From assembly GCF_965221685.1 (NCBI RefSeq), contig NZ_OZ244907.1: a stretch of 64,000 nucleotides of DNA; one strand, 5' to 3'. Each line of letters starts with the position of its first letter. Positions within the stretch are counted from its first letter, which is position 1. Position numbers and translations under genes: made by a program. This DNA is from Palauibacter sp022826685. GTDB taxonomy: Bacteria; Gemmatimonadota; Gemmatimonadetes; Palauibacterales; Palauibacteraceae. Shown piece by piece: positions 24,620 to 32,553 of the stretch. The notes under the pieces were generated by a model, which saw nothing but the letters and a program-made list of their open reading frames with translations, had not been told where the DNA came from and did no database searches.

Positions 24620-25654
24620 TCACGGCTCGAGGACGAGCTTCCCGAAGACCCCGCCCGCCTCCAGCCGCTCGTGGGCCTCGCGCGCCCGGTCCAGCGGCCA
24701 CACGTCGTCGACGATGGGGGTAAGAGTGCCGTCCAGCACGAGGGCCATCACCGCCTCGAACTCGGCACGCGTGGCCATCGTGGTCCCCATGATCGATGTC
24801 TGACTCCAGAACAGACGCGCGATGTTGAGTGAGCCCTGCGGCCCGGTCGTCGCACCGTACACCACCATCCTGCCCGCACGCGCCAGCGTGCGAACGCAGC
24901 CCTCCCACGTCGCCGCGCCCACGCTGTCGAGGACGAGATCGACGCCGCGCTTCTTCGTCTCCGCCCAGACGCGCCGCGAGAAATCCTCCTCGAGACGATC
25001 GATGACGAGGTCCGCGCCCAGCGCCTCCACGCGCCGCGTGTTCGCGGGCCCACTCGTGACCGCGAACACGCGCGCCCCGTGGTGCTTCGCGATCTGGATC
25101 GCGGCGGTGGAGACGCCGCCGGACGCCCCGGTGACGAGGACCGTCTCTCCCGGCGCCAGCCGCCCCCGCGAAAGGAGTCCGCGCCATGCCGTCTGGTATA
25201 CGAGCGGGGCGACGGCCGCGGTCGCGAACGGGAAACCGTCGGGGAGCCGGACCAGGTTGCGCACCGGGACCGCGACCTGTTCCGCGAAACCGCCGGGTAC
25301 GTGCTCGCCGAGGATGCGGTAGGTGGTACAGAGGGGGTGCTCGTCGCGGGCGCACCATTCGCAGCCGTCGTCGACGCACCAGAGGCCCGGGTTTACCGCG
25401 ACCCGGTCTCCGGCGGTCCAGCCCTCCACCCCATCCCCCGTCGCCGTGATCTCGCCCGCCACGTCCGAGCCTCCGATGTGCGGCATCTTCAGCGTGAGCC
25501 CGGGGAGGCCGCGCCGCGTCCAGAGGTCGAGGTGGTTGAGGCCCGCCGCGCGCACGCGGATCACTACCTCGCCGGGACCCGCCGTCGGCTCGGGCAGGTC
25601 GCCGACGCGAATGACGTCGGGCCCTCCGTGTCGTTCGAAGTAGGCCGCTTTCAT
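24620..25654 (-). CDS. zinc-binding-type medium-chain dehydrogenase / NADPH:quinone oxidoreductase
   Basis: A 344-residue MDR-superfamily protein. A GroES-like N-domain (GEVVIRVRAAGLNHLDLWTRRGLPG, HIGGSDVAGEITATGDGV) carries a structural-zinc cysteine cluster, CVDDGCEWCARDEHPLC. The Rossmann domain has GETVLVTGASGGVSTAAIQIAKHHGARV near residues 165-190. The lobe ends VFGKLVLEP. The catalytic-zinc Cys/His set is incomplete (NHLD in place of CxxD), which fits reductases or crotonyl-CoA-reductase-like members. The ATG at 25654 is preferred over a TTG at 25663. It is the first gene of the glpD series and divergent from the suf operon. Confidence 0.85.
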   Translation of the reverse strand: MKAAYFERHGGPDVIRVGDLPEPTAGPGEVVIRVRAAGLNHLDLWTRRGLPGLTLKMPHIGGSDVAGEITATGDGVEGWTAGDRVAVNPGLWCVDDGCEWCARDEHPLCTTYRILGEHVPGGFAEQVAVPVRNLVRLPDGFPFATAAVAPLVYQTAWRGLLSRGRLAPGETVLVTGASGGVSTAAIQIAKHHGARVFAVTSGPANTRRVEALGADLVIDRLEEDFSRRVWAETKKRGVDLVLDSVGAATWEGCVRTLARAGRMVVYGATTGPQGSLNIARLFWSQTSIMGTTMATRAEFEAVMALVLDGTLTPIVDDVWPLDRAREAHERLEAGGVFGKLVLEP

Positions 25655-25705
25655 GGCCGCCAACCTACGGTCGCGCCGCAGCCCGTGCAGGAGCCGCCGA
25701 CCTCT

Positions 25706-25735
25706 TTGAAATCGAGCGGAGACCTGACATGTAAC
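25706..25735 (+). promoter_or_regulatory. candidate sigma-70-type promoter of the suf operon
   Basis: TTGAAA (25706-25711) and TGTAAC (25730-25735) are separated by 18 nt and match the -35 and -10 consensus at five and four positions. The predicted transcription start (~25742) would fall inside the GTTGAGA palindrome, a usual repressor position. An alternative pair, TTGAGA (25738-25743) with TGATAT (25762-25767), cannot be excluded. Confidence 0.4.
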
Positions 25736-25736
25736 A

Positions 25737-25755
25737 GTTGAGAACGGGTCTCAAC
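25737..25755. promoter_or_regulatory. 19-bp palindrome, candidate operator for suf
   Basis: GTTGAGA - ACGGG - TCTCAAC is a perfect inverted repeat with 7-bp arms at the predicted transcription start of the suf operon. An Rrf2-type (IscR/SufR-like) or other Fe-S/iron regulator is a reasonable candidate. The sequence does not match a consensus I can name with certainty. Confidence 0.5.
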
Positions 25756-25765
25756 GAGGGTTGAT

Positions 25766-25822
25766 ATGGCGCCGTGCGCCGCGTACCTTGTCTCGTCGAT
25801 AATCGTTATCGGTTCAACTTGA
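25766..25822 (+). CDS. 18-codon leader ORF upstream of sufC (hypothetical)
   Basis: ATG at 25766 is preceded by GAGGG at 5 nt and followed by 17 more codons and TGA. The peptide would be MAPCAAYLVSSIIVIGST, hydrophobic with one cysteine. It ends 18 nt before a terminator-like hairpin. Such an order (short ORF, hairpin, first structural gene) resembles attenuation leaders, but a single cysteine codon is weak evidence. Translation is unproven. Confidence 0.35.
   Translation: MAPCAAYLVSSIIVIGST
25797..25811. promoter_or_regulatory. CGATAA-TCG-TTATCG palindrome in the suf leader
   Basis: Perfect 6-bp arms around TCG. The GATAA...TTATC arms resemble half-sites of Fur-family operators (GATAAT-type). 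It lies about 55 bp downstream of the predicted start of transcription. Fur binding is an inference. Confidence 0.4.
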
Positions 25823-25840
25823 ATTGATTGCTGTGTTTCC

Positions 25841-25870
25841 AGGCCGGCGCCCCTGGGTGACCGGCCTTTT
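25841..25870 (+). terminator. terminator-like hairpin in the sufC 5' leader
   Basis: AGGCCGG (25841-25847) and CCGGCCT (25861-25867) form a perfect 7-bp stem, and TTTT follows directly. It stands 20 nt before the sufC start. The only gene upstream on this side is divergent, so there is no gene for it to terminate. This makes it an attenuator candidate. Confidence 0.5.
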
Positions 25871-25889
25871 GCAACGCAAGAGGACACGA

Positions 25890-26663
25890 ATGTCAGAACC
25901 GCTTCTGTCGATACGCGGACTCCGGGCGAAGGTCGACGGTGAGGACGGGGAGATCCTGCGCGGCGTCGATCTGGACGTCCAGCGCGGCGAGGTGCATGCC
26001 CTGATGGGCCCCAACGGCTCCGGCAAGAGCACGCTCGCCAAGGTCATCGCCGGCCACCCCGCCTACGACGTGACGGCCGGCGAGATCCTGTTCGAGGGAG
26101 AGGACGTCCTCGAGCTGGAGCCCGATGAGCGGAGCCGCGCGGGGATCTTTCTCGCCTTCCAGTATCCCGCGGAGATCCCGGGCGTCTCGATCGCCAATTT
26201 TCTGCGGACGGCCGTGAACTCGCGGCTGGGCGAGGGCGAGGAGATGGATGTGTTCGGGTTCCAGCGCACGCTCACGGAGAAGATGGAGATGCTGAGGATG
26301 GATCCGGGCTTCGCGGCCCGGTACGTCAACGACGGCTTCTCCGGCGGTGAGAAGAAGCGAAACGAGATCCTGCAGATGGCCGTGCTTCGGCCGGCGCTCG
26401 GGGTCCTGGACGAGACGGACAGCGGACTCGACATCGATGCGCTCAAGGTCGTGGCCAGCGGCGTGAACCGCCTCTCCGAAGCCGACGAGGCGCTCGGGGT
26501 TCTGCTGATCACGCACTATAAGCGGATCCTGAACTATATCCGGCCGGATCGAGTACACGTGATGATGGCGGGCCGAATCGCGGAGAGCGGCGGCGCCTCG
26601 CTCGCCGACAAGCTGGAGGCGGAGGGTTACGACTGGCTCCACCGGGCGGTGGCGGCGGTCTGA
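25890..26663 (+). CDS. sufC: SUF Fe-S assembly ATPase
   Basis: A 257-residue ABC ATPase that drives the SufBCD scaffold in Fe-S cluster assembly in the cytoplasm. Walker A is GPNGSGKST (about residues 36-44). The signature is FSGGEKKRNEILQM and Walker B is ALGVLDETDSGLDIDALK, with the family-specific spacing and the SufC tail GRIAESGGASLADKLEAEGYDWL. The ATG at 25890 has AGAGGA upstream and gives the normal family length; an upstream in-frame TTG (25824) would add an unrelated 22-residue tail that includes the leader hairpin. It is the first gene of a nine-gene series ending with osmC. Confidence 0.95.
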   Translation: MSEPLLSIRGLRAKVDGEDGEILRGVDLDVQRGEVHALMGPNGSGKSTLAKVIAGHPAYDVTAGEILFEGEDVLELEPDERSRAGIFLAFQYPAEIPGVSIANFLRTAVNSRLGEGEEMDVFGFQRTLTEKMEMLRMDPGFAARYVNDGFSGGEKKRNEILQMAVLRPALGVLDETDSGLDIDALKVVASGVNRLSEADEALGVLLITHYKRILNYIRPDRVHVMMAGRIAESGGASLADKLEAEGYDWLHRAVAAV

Positions 26664-26693
26664 CGTCGTAAAGCCGTAAAGGAAGGAACAGAC

Positions 26694-28109
26694 ATGCCCC
26701 GGAACGAGACGATCACCGAACTCGGACTCGACGAGTACAAGTACGGATTTGTCACGGAGGACAAGCCGGTCTTCAAGGCCGTCCCCGGTCTCTCCAGCGA
26801 CATCGTCCGACAGATCTCGCACCACAAGGAAGAGCCGGACTGGATGCTCGAGTTCAGACTCAAGGCGCTCGAGGTCTACTACTCCAAGCCGATGCCGAAG
26901 TGGGGCGGCGATCTCTCGAAGCTCGAGGACACGCTCGACGAGATCTATTTCTACCTGAAGCCGCAGGACCAGATGGAGCGGTCCTGGGACGACGTCCCGC
27001 AGGAGATCAAGGACACGTTCGAGAAGCTCGGGATCCCCGAGGCGGAGCGTAAGGCGCTCGCCGGGGTCGGGGCCCAGTACGAGTCCGAGATGGTCTACCA
27101 CTCGCTGAAGGAGCAGTGGGAGGAGCAGGGTGTGATCTTCGAGTCGATCGAGGATGGACTCGCCAGGCACCCCGAGCTGTTCCGGCAGTACTTCTCGACC
27201 GTCGTTCCCACGCACGACAACAAGTTCGCGGCGCTCAACTCGGCCGTGTGGTCGGGCGGGTCGTTCGTCTACATCCCGAAGGGGGTGAAGGTGGAGATCC
27301 CGCTCCAGGCCTACTTCCGGGTCAACGCGGAGCGCATGGGCCAGTTCGAGCGCACCCTCATCATCTGCGAAGAGGGGGCCGAAGCCCACTACATCGAGGG
27401 CTGTACGGCGCCGGTCTACTCGACGGACTCCTTCCACTCCGGCGTCATCGAGATCGTGGTCAAGAAGGGCGCGCGCTTCCGGTACACCACGATCCAGAAC
27501 TGGTCGAACAACATGTACAACCTCGTCACGCAGCGGGCGCTCGTGCACGAGGAGGCGAAGATGGAGTGGCTCGACGGGAACCTGGGCTCGAAACTCACGA
27601 TGAAATATCCGTCGTGCTATCTGGTCGGAGAGCGGGCGCACGGCGAGATCCTCTCCATCGCGTACGCGGGGGACGGCCAGCACCAGGACACGGGCGGCAA
27701 GGTGATCCACGCCGCCCCCAACACGACATCCCAGATCACCTCGAAGTCGATCTCGAAGGGGCTCGGGCGCTCCTCGTACCGCGGACTGTGCAAGGTGTAC
27801 GACGGCGCCGAGGGCGCGAAGTCCAACGTCGAGTGTGACGCCCTGCTGCTCGACGAGACGTCGCGGACGGACACCTATCCCTACATCGAGATCGACGAGA
27901 ACACGGCGTCCATCGGACACGAGGCCACGGTCTCGAAGGTCGGCGACGAGCAGCTCTTCTATCTGATGAGTCGCGGGCTCGACGAGGCGGAGGCGATGGC
28001 GATGATCGTGCGCGGCTTCATCGAGCCGGTGGCCAAGGAGTTGCCGCTCGAGTACGCGATCGAGCTGAACCGGCTGATCGAGCTGGAGATGGAGGGATCG
28101 GTCGGATGA
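26694..28109 (+). CDS. sufB: SUF Fe-S cluster assembly scaffold protein
   Basis: A 471-residue SufB. Diagnostic blocks are EYKYGFVTEDKPVFKAVPGLSSDIVRQISHHKEEPDWMLEFRLKALEVY near the N-terminus, and SAVWSGGSFVYIPKGVKVEIPLQAYFRVNAERMGQFERTLIICEEGAEAHYIEGCTAPVYSTDSFHSGVIEIVVKKGARFRYTTIQNWSNNMYNLVTQRA in the beta-helix core. Near the C-terminus are KSNVECDALLLDETSRTDTYPYIEI and GHEATVSKVGDEQLFYLMSRGLDEAEAMAMIVRGFIEPV. It forms the SufBC2D complex with its neighbours. AAGGAAGG precedes the ATG; sufD overlaps by four bases (ATGA). Confidence 0.96.
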   Translation: MPRNETITELGLDEYKYGFVTEDKPVFKAVPGLSSDIVRQISHHKEEPDWMLEFRLKALEVYYSKPMPKWGGDLSKLEDTLDEIYFYLKPQDQMERSWDDVPQEIKDTFEKLGIPEAERKALAGVGAQYESEMVYHSLKEQWEEQGVIFESIEDGLARHPELFRQYFSTVVPTHDNKFAALNSAVWSGGSFVYIPKGVKVEIPLQAYFRVNAERMGQFERTLIICEEGAEAHYIEGCTAPVYSTDSFHSGVIEIVVKKGARFRYTTIQNWSNNMYNLVTQRALVHEEAKMEWLDGNLGSKLTMKYPSCYLVGERAHGEILSIAYAGDGQHQDTGGKVIHAAPNTTSQITSKSISKGLGRSSYRGLCKVYDGAEGAKSNVECDALLLDETSRTDTYPYIEIDENTASIGHEATVSKVGDEQLFYLMSRGLDEAEAMAMIVRGFIEPVAKELPLEYAIELNRLIELEMEGSVG

Positions 28110-29437
28110 GCACGATGACAGCCGGGCCGGCGGAGTCGACGCTGGCCGCGGCGGATTTCGACACGCTTGCCGGCGCGCTGACGGAGCCGGAAGCGCTCGC
28201 GGGGGCACGGGCCGCCGCATGGGAGCGGTTCACCGCCCTTCCCTGGCCGACGAAGAAGTCGGAGGAATGGCGGTACACTGACCTCGGGCAGGTCGGTTTC
28301 GAGGCGCTCACTCCGGTGGTCCCGACGCCCGCGACGGCGGAAGCGCTGTCGGCGGATGTCCGCGAGGTGCTTGGACGCTCCGGGGAGCGCGCGGGCGTCG
28401 TCGTGCTGCGGGAGGGCCGGGTCGCGCACCTCGAACTCGAACCCGAGGTGGCGCGGAGCGGCGTGGTCCTGTCTTCGATCCGGGACGCGGCGGATCGGCA
28501 TCCGGAGGTGCTGAGGCGGGCGCTGCTCGAGGCGCAGCCGGGCCCCGCGGAGGAGAAGCTCTGGGCGCTGCACCTCGCTCTCCTGGGCGGAGGCTACTTC
28601 CTCTACGTTCCGCGCGACGTGGAGATGCCGGCGCCGATCCACGCGTTCCACATCGTCGAGCGGGCGGGGACGCTCTCCTCCGCACATTCGTTCGTGTACG
28701 CGGAGTCCGGCGCGCGGGCCGCGGTCATCGACGAGTTCCTCTCCGACGACCTCGATGCCGAGACGGTCTCGCTTCACGGGGCGACGATCACGGGGGAGGG
28801 AGACGCGGGGATCGAGTACGTCGCGCTCCAGCGCTTCGGCCGCGGCGTGAAGCGGTTCTCGACGCAGCACGTCACCGCGGGCCGCGACGCACGTGTCGTG
28901 ACCTTCAACGTCGCGCTCGGCGGCGACCTTTCGCGGGCGGACGTCACAAGCCGTCTCGACGGGCCCGGGAGCGACAGCGAGATGCTCGCACTCTGGTTCG
29001 GCGACTCCGACCAGCACTTCGACCATCACACGCTGCAGCATCACGCGGCGCCACACGCGCACAGCGATCTGCTCTTCAAGGGAGCGCTGACGGATGCCGG
29101 GTCGAGCGTCTTCCGCGGGCTGATCCGGGTCGACAAGGGAGCCCAGCTCACGGACGCCTATCAGACGAACCGCAACCTGCTGCTGAGCGAGGGCTCTCAT
29201 GCCTCCGCGCTTCCCAACCTCGAGATCGAGGCCGACGATGTGCGCTGTTCGCACGGGGCGACGGTCGGACAGGTGGAGGACGGGCAACTCTTCTATCTGA
29301 TGAGCCGCGGTCTCACGCGGCGCCAGGCCGAGCGCCTGCTCGTGTTCGGCTTCTTCGATGAGGTGCTCGGGCGTCTTCCGATGGAAGGGGTGCGCGCGCG
29401 CGTACGCGAAGCGATCGAGGAGAAGATCGGGCTATGA
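28106..29437 (+). CDS. sufD: SUF Fe-S cluster assembly protein
   Basis: A 443-residue partner of SufB and SufC. The N-terminus has the typical SufD block AWERFTALPWPTKKSEEWRYTDLGQVGFEAL. A beta-helix core of SufB/SufD type follows (HLALLGGGYFLYVPRDVEMPAPIHAFHIVERAGTLSSAHSFVYAESGARAAVIDEF). The C-terminal block is FRGLIRVDKGAQLTDAYQTNRNLLLSEGSHASALPNLEIEADDVRCSHGATVGQVEDGQLFYLMSRGLTRRQAERLLVFGFFDEVLGRLP. The four-base overlaps with sufB and with the following Rieske gene imply translational coupling. Confidence 0.95.
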   Translation: MSTMTAGPAESTLAAADFDTLAGALTEPEALAGARAAAWERFTALPWPTKKSEEWRYTDLGQVGFEALTPVVPTPATAEALSADVREVLGRSGERAGVVVLREGRVAHLELEPEVARSGVVLSSIRDAADRHPEVLRRALLEAQPGPAEEKLWALHLALLGGGYFLYVPRDVEMPAPIHAFHIVERAGTLSSAHSFVYAESGARAAVIDEFLSDDLDAETVSLHGATITGEGDAGIEYVALQRFGRGVKRFSTQHVTAGRDARVVTFNVALGGDLSRADVTSRLDGPGSDSEMLALWFGDSDQHFDHHTLQHHAAPHAHSDLLFKGALTDAGSSVFRGLIRVDKGAQLTDAYQTNRNLLLSEGSHASALPNLEIEADDVRCSHGATVGQVEDGQLFYLMSRGLTRRQAERLLVFGFFDEVLGRLPMEGVRARVREAIEEKIGL

Positions 29438-29745
29438 GCCGATTCGTCACGGTCGCCAAGGTCGAAGATGTGCCGGAGAATGGAACGTGCGGGGTGATGG
29501 CCGGGGACCTGGCGATCGCCCTCATCCGCAGCGGAGGCGAGGTGTACGCGCTCGAGGATTGCTGCTCCCACGAGGAGTTCCCGCTCTCGGACGGCGAGGT
29601 CGAGGCAGGGGAGATCACCTGCCTCCTCCACGGGGCGCGTTTCGATCTGGCGACCGGCGCGCCGAGGGCGCTCCCGGCGGTCATGCCGGTCCGGCGCTTC
29701 GACGTGAGGATCGACGGGGACGACATCCAGGTCGACCTCTCCTGA
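29434..29745 (+). CDS. Rieske [2Fe-2S] ferredoxin of the suf operon
   Basis: A 103-residue soluble Rieske protein. The cluster ligands are C-x-H in CSHEEFPLSDGEV (preceded by a second Cys) and C-x-x-H in CLLHGARFDLATGAPRALPAVMPVRRFDVRI, the NirD/biphenyl-dioxygenase-ferredoxin pattern. There is no signal peptide or membrane helix, so it is cytoplasmic. It is inserted between sufD (four-base overlap) and sufS; small Rieske proteins occur at this place in the SUF operons of several Gram-positive and related phyla. It may deliver electrons for cluster assembly; the role is not established. Confidence 0.9.
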   Translation: MSRFVTVAKVEDVPENGTCGVMAGDLAIALIRSGGEVYALEDCCSHEEFPLSDGEVEAGEITCLLHGARFDLATGAPRALPAVMPVRRFDVRIDGDDIQVDLS

Positions 29746-29773
29746 GCGGGACCCAGCCGAGGACCGGAGCCCG

Positions 29774-31105
29774 ATGGCGGAGATGACGGATACGAAGCAG
29801 GCAACGGGCATCCTGGCGTCCGAGCGTCCGCGGGAGGCGGCGGGAAGCCGCGATGCGGGTGAGGCTTCGGAGGAAGGCGGCTGGGATCTCGCGGCGATCC
29901 GGGCCCAGTTCCCCATTCTCTCGAGGGAAGTCCACGGCCACCCCCTGGCCTACCTCGACAACGCGGCGAGTTCACAGCAGCCGCTCCGCGTGCTGAGGCG
30001 GGTCGAGCGCTATCTGCGCGAGGAGCACGCCAATGTGCACCGCGGCGTGCATCAGCTCAGCGCGGAGGCGACGGAGGCCTACGAGGGCGCGCGTCGTTCC
30101 GTGGCAGCGCATGCGGGGACGAGAGACCCGGCGGAGATCGTCTTCACGCGCGGCACGACGGAGGCGGTGAACCTCGTCGCGTCGAGTTGGGGGGACGCGT
30201 CCATCGGCGCGGGCGATGAGATCGTGCTCACGAAGATGGAGCACCACTCGAACCTCGTGCCGTGGCAACTGCTCGCTGGCCGGACGGGGTGCAAGCTCCG
30301 TTTCGTCGACGTCACGCCCGAGGGCACGCTCGATCTGGACGACTACGCCCGGCTCCTCGAGGGGCGTCCCCGGCTGGTCGCCTGTACGCACGTCTCCAAC
30401 AGCCTCGGGACCGTCAATCCGGTCCGTGAGATCGTGGACCGCGCCCACGCCGCCGGCGCGCTGACGCTCATCGACGGAGCGCAGGCCGCGCCCCACATGC
30501 TGACCGATGTGGCGAAGATCGGGTGCGACTTCTACGCGTTCAGCAGCCACAAGATGTGTGGCCCGACCGGCGTCGGAGCGTTGTGGGCCAGGAGAGAACT
30601 GTTGGAGGAGATGCCCCCGTATCAGGGCGGGGGCGAGATGATCTCGGACGTGAAGCTCGAGCGATCCTCTTGGGCGAAGGTTCCCCACAAGTTCGAGGCC
30701 GGAACGCCCAACATCTCGGGCGTCGTGGGCTTCGGCGAAGCCGCCCGCTTCCTCGCGGACCTCGGGTCGGAGGCGATCGCGTCGCACGAAGACACCCTGA
30801 AGCGCGCCGTTTTCGAGCGGCTCGACGAGATCGAAGGGCTCTACCTGTACGGCCCGCGCGAAGGGCGGACCGCGGTCTTCTCCTTCACCTACGGCGACAT
30901 ACATCCGCACGACCTCTCCACGATCCTCGATCAGCGAGGAATCGCGATCCGGGCGGGGCACCATTGCAACCAGCCGCTGATGGACCACTACGGGATCAGC
31001 AGTACGGCCCGGGCGAGCTTCTACTTCTACAATTCGCCGCGGGAGGTCGACGTGCTGTGCGACGGGCTCGCCATGGCAGCCGAAGTCTTCGGCGGCATCG
31101 CCTGA
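29774..31105 (+). CDS. sufS: SufS-type cysteine desulfurase
   Basis: A 443-residue PLP enzyme (group II desulfurase) that removes sulfur from cysteine for cluster assembly. About 50 residues of variable N-terminal extension precede HPLAYLDNAASSQQPLRVLRRVERYLREEHANVHRGVHQLS. The PLP-region motifs are EHHSNLVPWQ, DGAQAAPHM and the Schiff-base lysine in FYAFSSHKMCGPTGVGALW. The catalytic cysteine lies in RAGHHCNQPLM, and the C-terminus STARASFYFYNSPREVDVLCDGL is typical. The downstream SufU is its usual sulfur acceptor. SufS-family enzymes also act on selenocysteine in vitro, noted because a selenoprotein gene ends this operon. Confidence 0.95.
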   Translation: MAEMTDTKQATGILASERPREAAGSRDAGEASEEGGWDLAAIRAQFPILSREVHGHPLAYLDNAASSQQPLRVLRRVERYLREEHANVHRGVHQLSAEATEAYEGARRSVAAHAGTRDPAEIVFTRGTTEAVNLVASSWGDASIGAGDEIVLTKMEHHSNLVPWQLLAGRTGCKLRFVDVTPEGTLDLDDYARLLEGRPRLVACTHVSNSLGTVNPVREIVDRAHAAGALTLIDGAQAAPHMLTDVAKIGCDFYAFSSHKMCGPTGVGALWARRELLEEMPPYQGGGEMISDVKLERSSWAKVPHKFEAGTPNISGVVGFGEAARFLADLGSEAIASHEDTLKRAVFERLDEIEGLYLYGPREGRTAVFSFTYGDIHPHDLSTILDQRGIAIRAGHHCNQPLMDHYGISSTARASFYFYNSPREVDVLCDGLAMAAEVFGGIA

Positions 31106-31109
31106 AGCC

Positions 31110-31607
31110 ATGATCGAACCCCGTTCGACGACGCCCGGGACGATCGACCGGGAGATCCCTTCGTCGCTCAACCAGCTGTACCAGGAAGTCATCCTCGATC
31201 ACTACCGGAAACCCCGGAACAAGGGGCAACTGGACGGGGCCACGCACGCGATCACGATGAACAACCCCCTTTGCGGCGACGTGATCGAACTCATGTTGCG
31301 CGTGGAAGGGGGGAGCATCGCCGAGGCGCGCTTCCTGGGCCGCGGGTGCTCGATCAGCCTGGCGTCGGCGTCGATGCTCACGGGACGCGTGCGGGGCAAG
31401 TCGCTCGAGCAGGCGCTGGAACTCTCCCGCAAGTTCACGCACCTCCTGCACGGAGACGGAGCGCTGCTGTCGGACGACGACCTCGGCGATCTGCGCACGC
31501 TGGCGGGGGTCTCGAAGTTTCCGGTCCGCATCAAGTGCGCGCTGCTGGCGTGGAACTGTCTCGAGGAGCTGGGCGACGGGACGGACGCCGACGGCGGCTC
31601 CGGGTGA
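31110..31607 (+). CDS. sufU: SufU-type sulfur-relay/Fe-S scaffold protein
   Basis: A 165-residue IscU-like protein. LYQEVILDHYRKPRNKG and MNNPLCGDVIELMLRVEGGSIAEARFLGRGCSISLASASMLTGRVRGKS contain the first two conserved cysteines. The segment that separates SufU from IscU is present before FPVRIKCALLAWNCLEEL, which holds the third. These cysteines bind zinc and accept persulfide from SufS. It begins four bases after the sufS stop. The ~20-residue N-terminal extension is variable. Confidence 0.93.
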   Translation: MIEPRSTTPGTIDREIPSSLNQLYQEVILDHYRKPRNKGQLDGATHAITMNNPLCGDVIELMLRVEGGSIAEARFLGRGCSISLASASMLTGRVRGKSLEQALELSRKFTHLLHGDGALLSDDDLGDLRTLAGVSKFPVRIKCALLAWNCLEELGDGTDADGGSG

Positions 31608-31641
31608 ACTCCCCGACTCCGGACGGAAGCCGCAGCTCGGC

Positions 31642-32553
31642 GTGAGCTCCGGCGGCCCCTCCGCTACCGTTGGCCGCGTGCTGCGGATCGCGGGTGGGGT
31701 CTATCACGTCGACGATTCCAGGACGGTGGTCCGGGCCTCGCTGCGGGGGCGCCTGAAGCGGACGGACTCGCGCATCGTTTCGGTCGGCGACCTCGTCGAG
31801 CTGGAACGCGCCGGCGACGAGATGCGGATCGTTCGGCTTCGCGCGCGAAGCGGCGCGCTCTCCCGGCACGGCGTCTCCAAGCGGCGGGAGCAGGTGATCG
31901 TGGCGAACGTGGACCAGGTCGCCGTCGTCGTCTCGGTGACGGCGCCCGATCCCGACTTCCTCATGGTGGACCGACTGCTCGCGCTCGCGGCGCTGAGCGG
32001 CATCGACGCCTTCCTCGTCGTGAACAAGACGGACCTCGCGGAGCCTGTGCCCGGAGACGGCCTCGAGCAGTACGCGGCGCTCGGCGTGGAAACGCTGCGG
32101 ACGAGCGTCGAATCGAGGGCGGGACTGGAGGCGCTTTCGGGACGCCTCGCAGGGCGGATCACGGTGCTCAGCGGGCAGTCGGGCGTGGGGAAGTCGAGCC
32201 TGTTGAACGCACTCGTGCCGGAACTCGACCTGCGTGTGGGCGAGATCAGCGAGCGGCGGGGTCGGGGGCGGCATACGACCGTGGCGTCGGCGCTCTATCG
32301 ATATCCGGGGGGCGGCTATGTGGCGGACACGCCCGGCTTGCAGTACCTGGCGCTGTGGGAGCTGGATCCGGCGGAGCTGTCGGGGGGCTTCGTCGAGATC
32401 GCCGCGATGAGCGACGCCTGCCGGTTCGCGGACTGCCGGCATCGGGTGGAGCCGGACTGCGCGGTTCGCGCGGCCGTGGAGGATGGGACGATCGCGCGGC
32501 GGCGGCTGGAGAGCTACCTGCGCCTCCTCGACGAGGCGGAGAAGGGCCGGTGA
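31642..32553 (+). CDS. rsgA: small ribosomal subunit biogenesis GTPase
   Basis: A 303-residue circularly permuted GTPase. An N-terminal OB-fold (about 10-70; ASLRGRLKRTDSRIVSVGDLVELE) precedes the permuted G-domain in the order G4 NKTD, G1 GQSGVGKSSLLN and G3 DTPGLQ. A C-terminal zinc-finger helical domain has C-x-x-x-x-C-x-H and a further Cys (CRFADCRHRVEPDCAV). It matures the 30S subunit. The start is GTG, 34 nt after sufU. The NUDIX gene overlaps its stop (GTGA), tying it to the suf transcript. Confidence 0.94.
   Translation: MSSGGPSATVGRVLRIAGGVYHVDDSRTVVRASLRGRLKRTDSRIVSVGDLVELERAGDEMRIVRLRARSGALSRHGVSKRREQVIVANVDQVAVVVSVTAPDPDFLMVDRLLALAALSGIDAFLVVNKTDLAEPVPGDGLEQYAALGVETLRTSVESRAGLEALSGRLAGRITVLSGQSGVGKSSLLNALVPELDLRVGEISERRGRGRHTTVASALYRYPGGGYVADTPGLQYLALWELDPAELSGGFVEIAAMSDACRFADCRHRVEPDCAVRAAVEDGTIARRRLESYLRLLDEAEKGR

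Noticed and set aside
25893..28220. 775-residue minus-strand open frame opposite sufC and sufB
   Set aside because: The opposite strand holds unmistakable SUF genes; the composition here is that of an antisense shadow.
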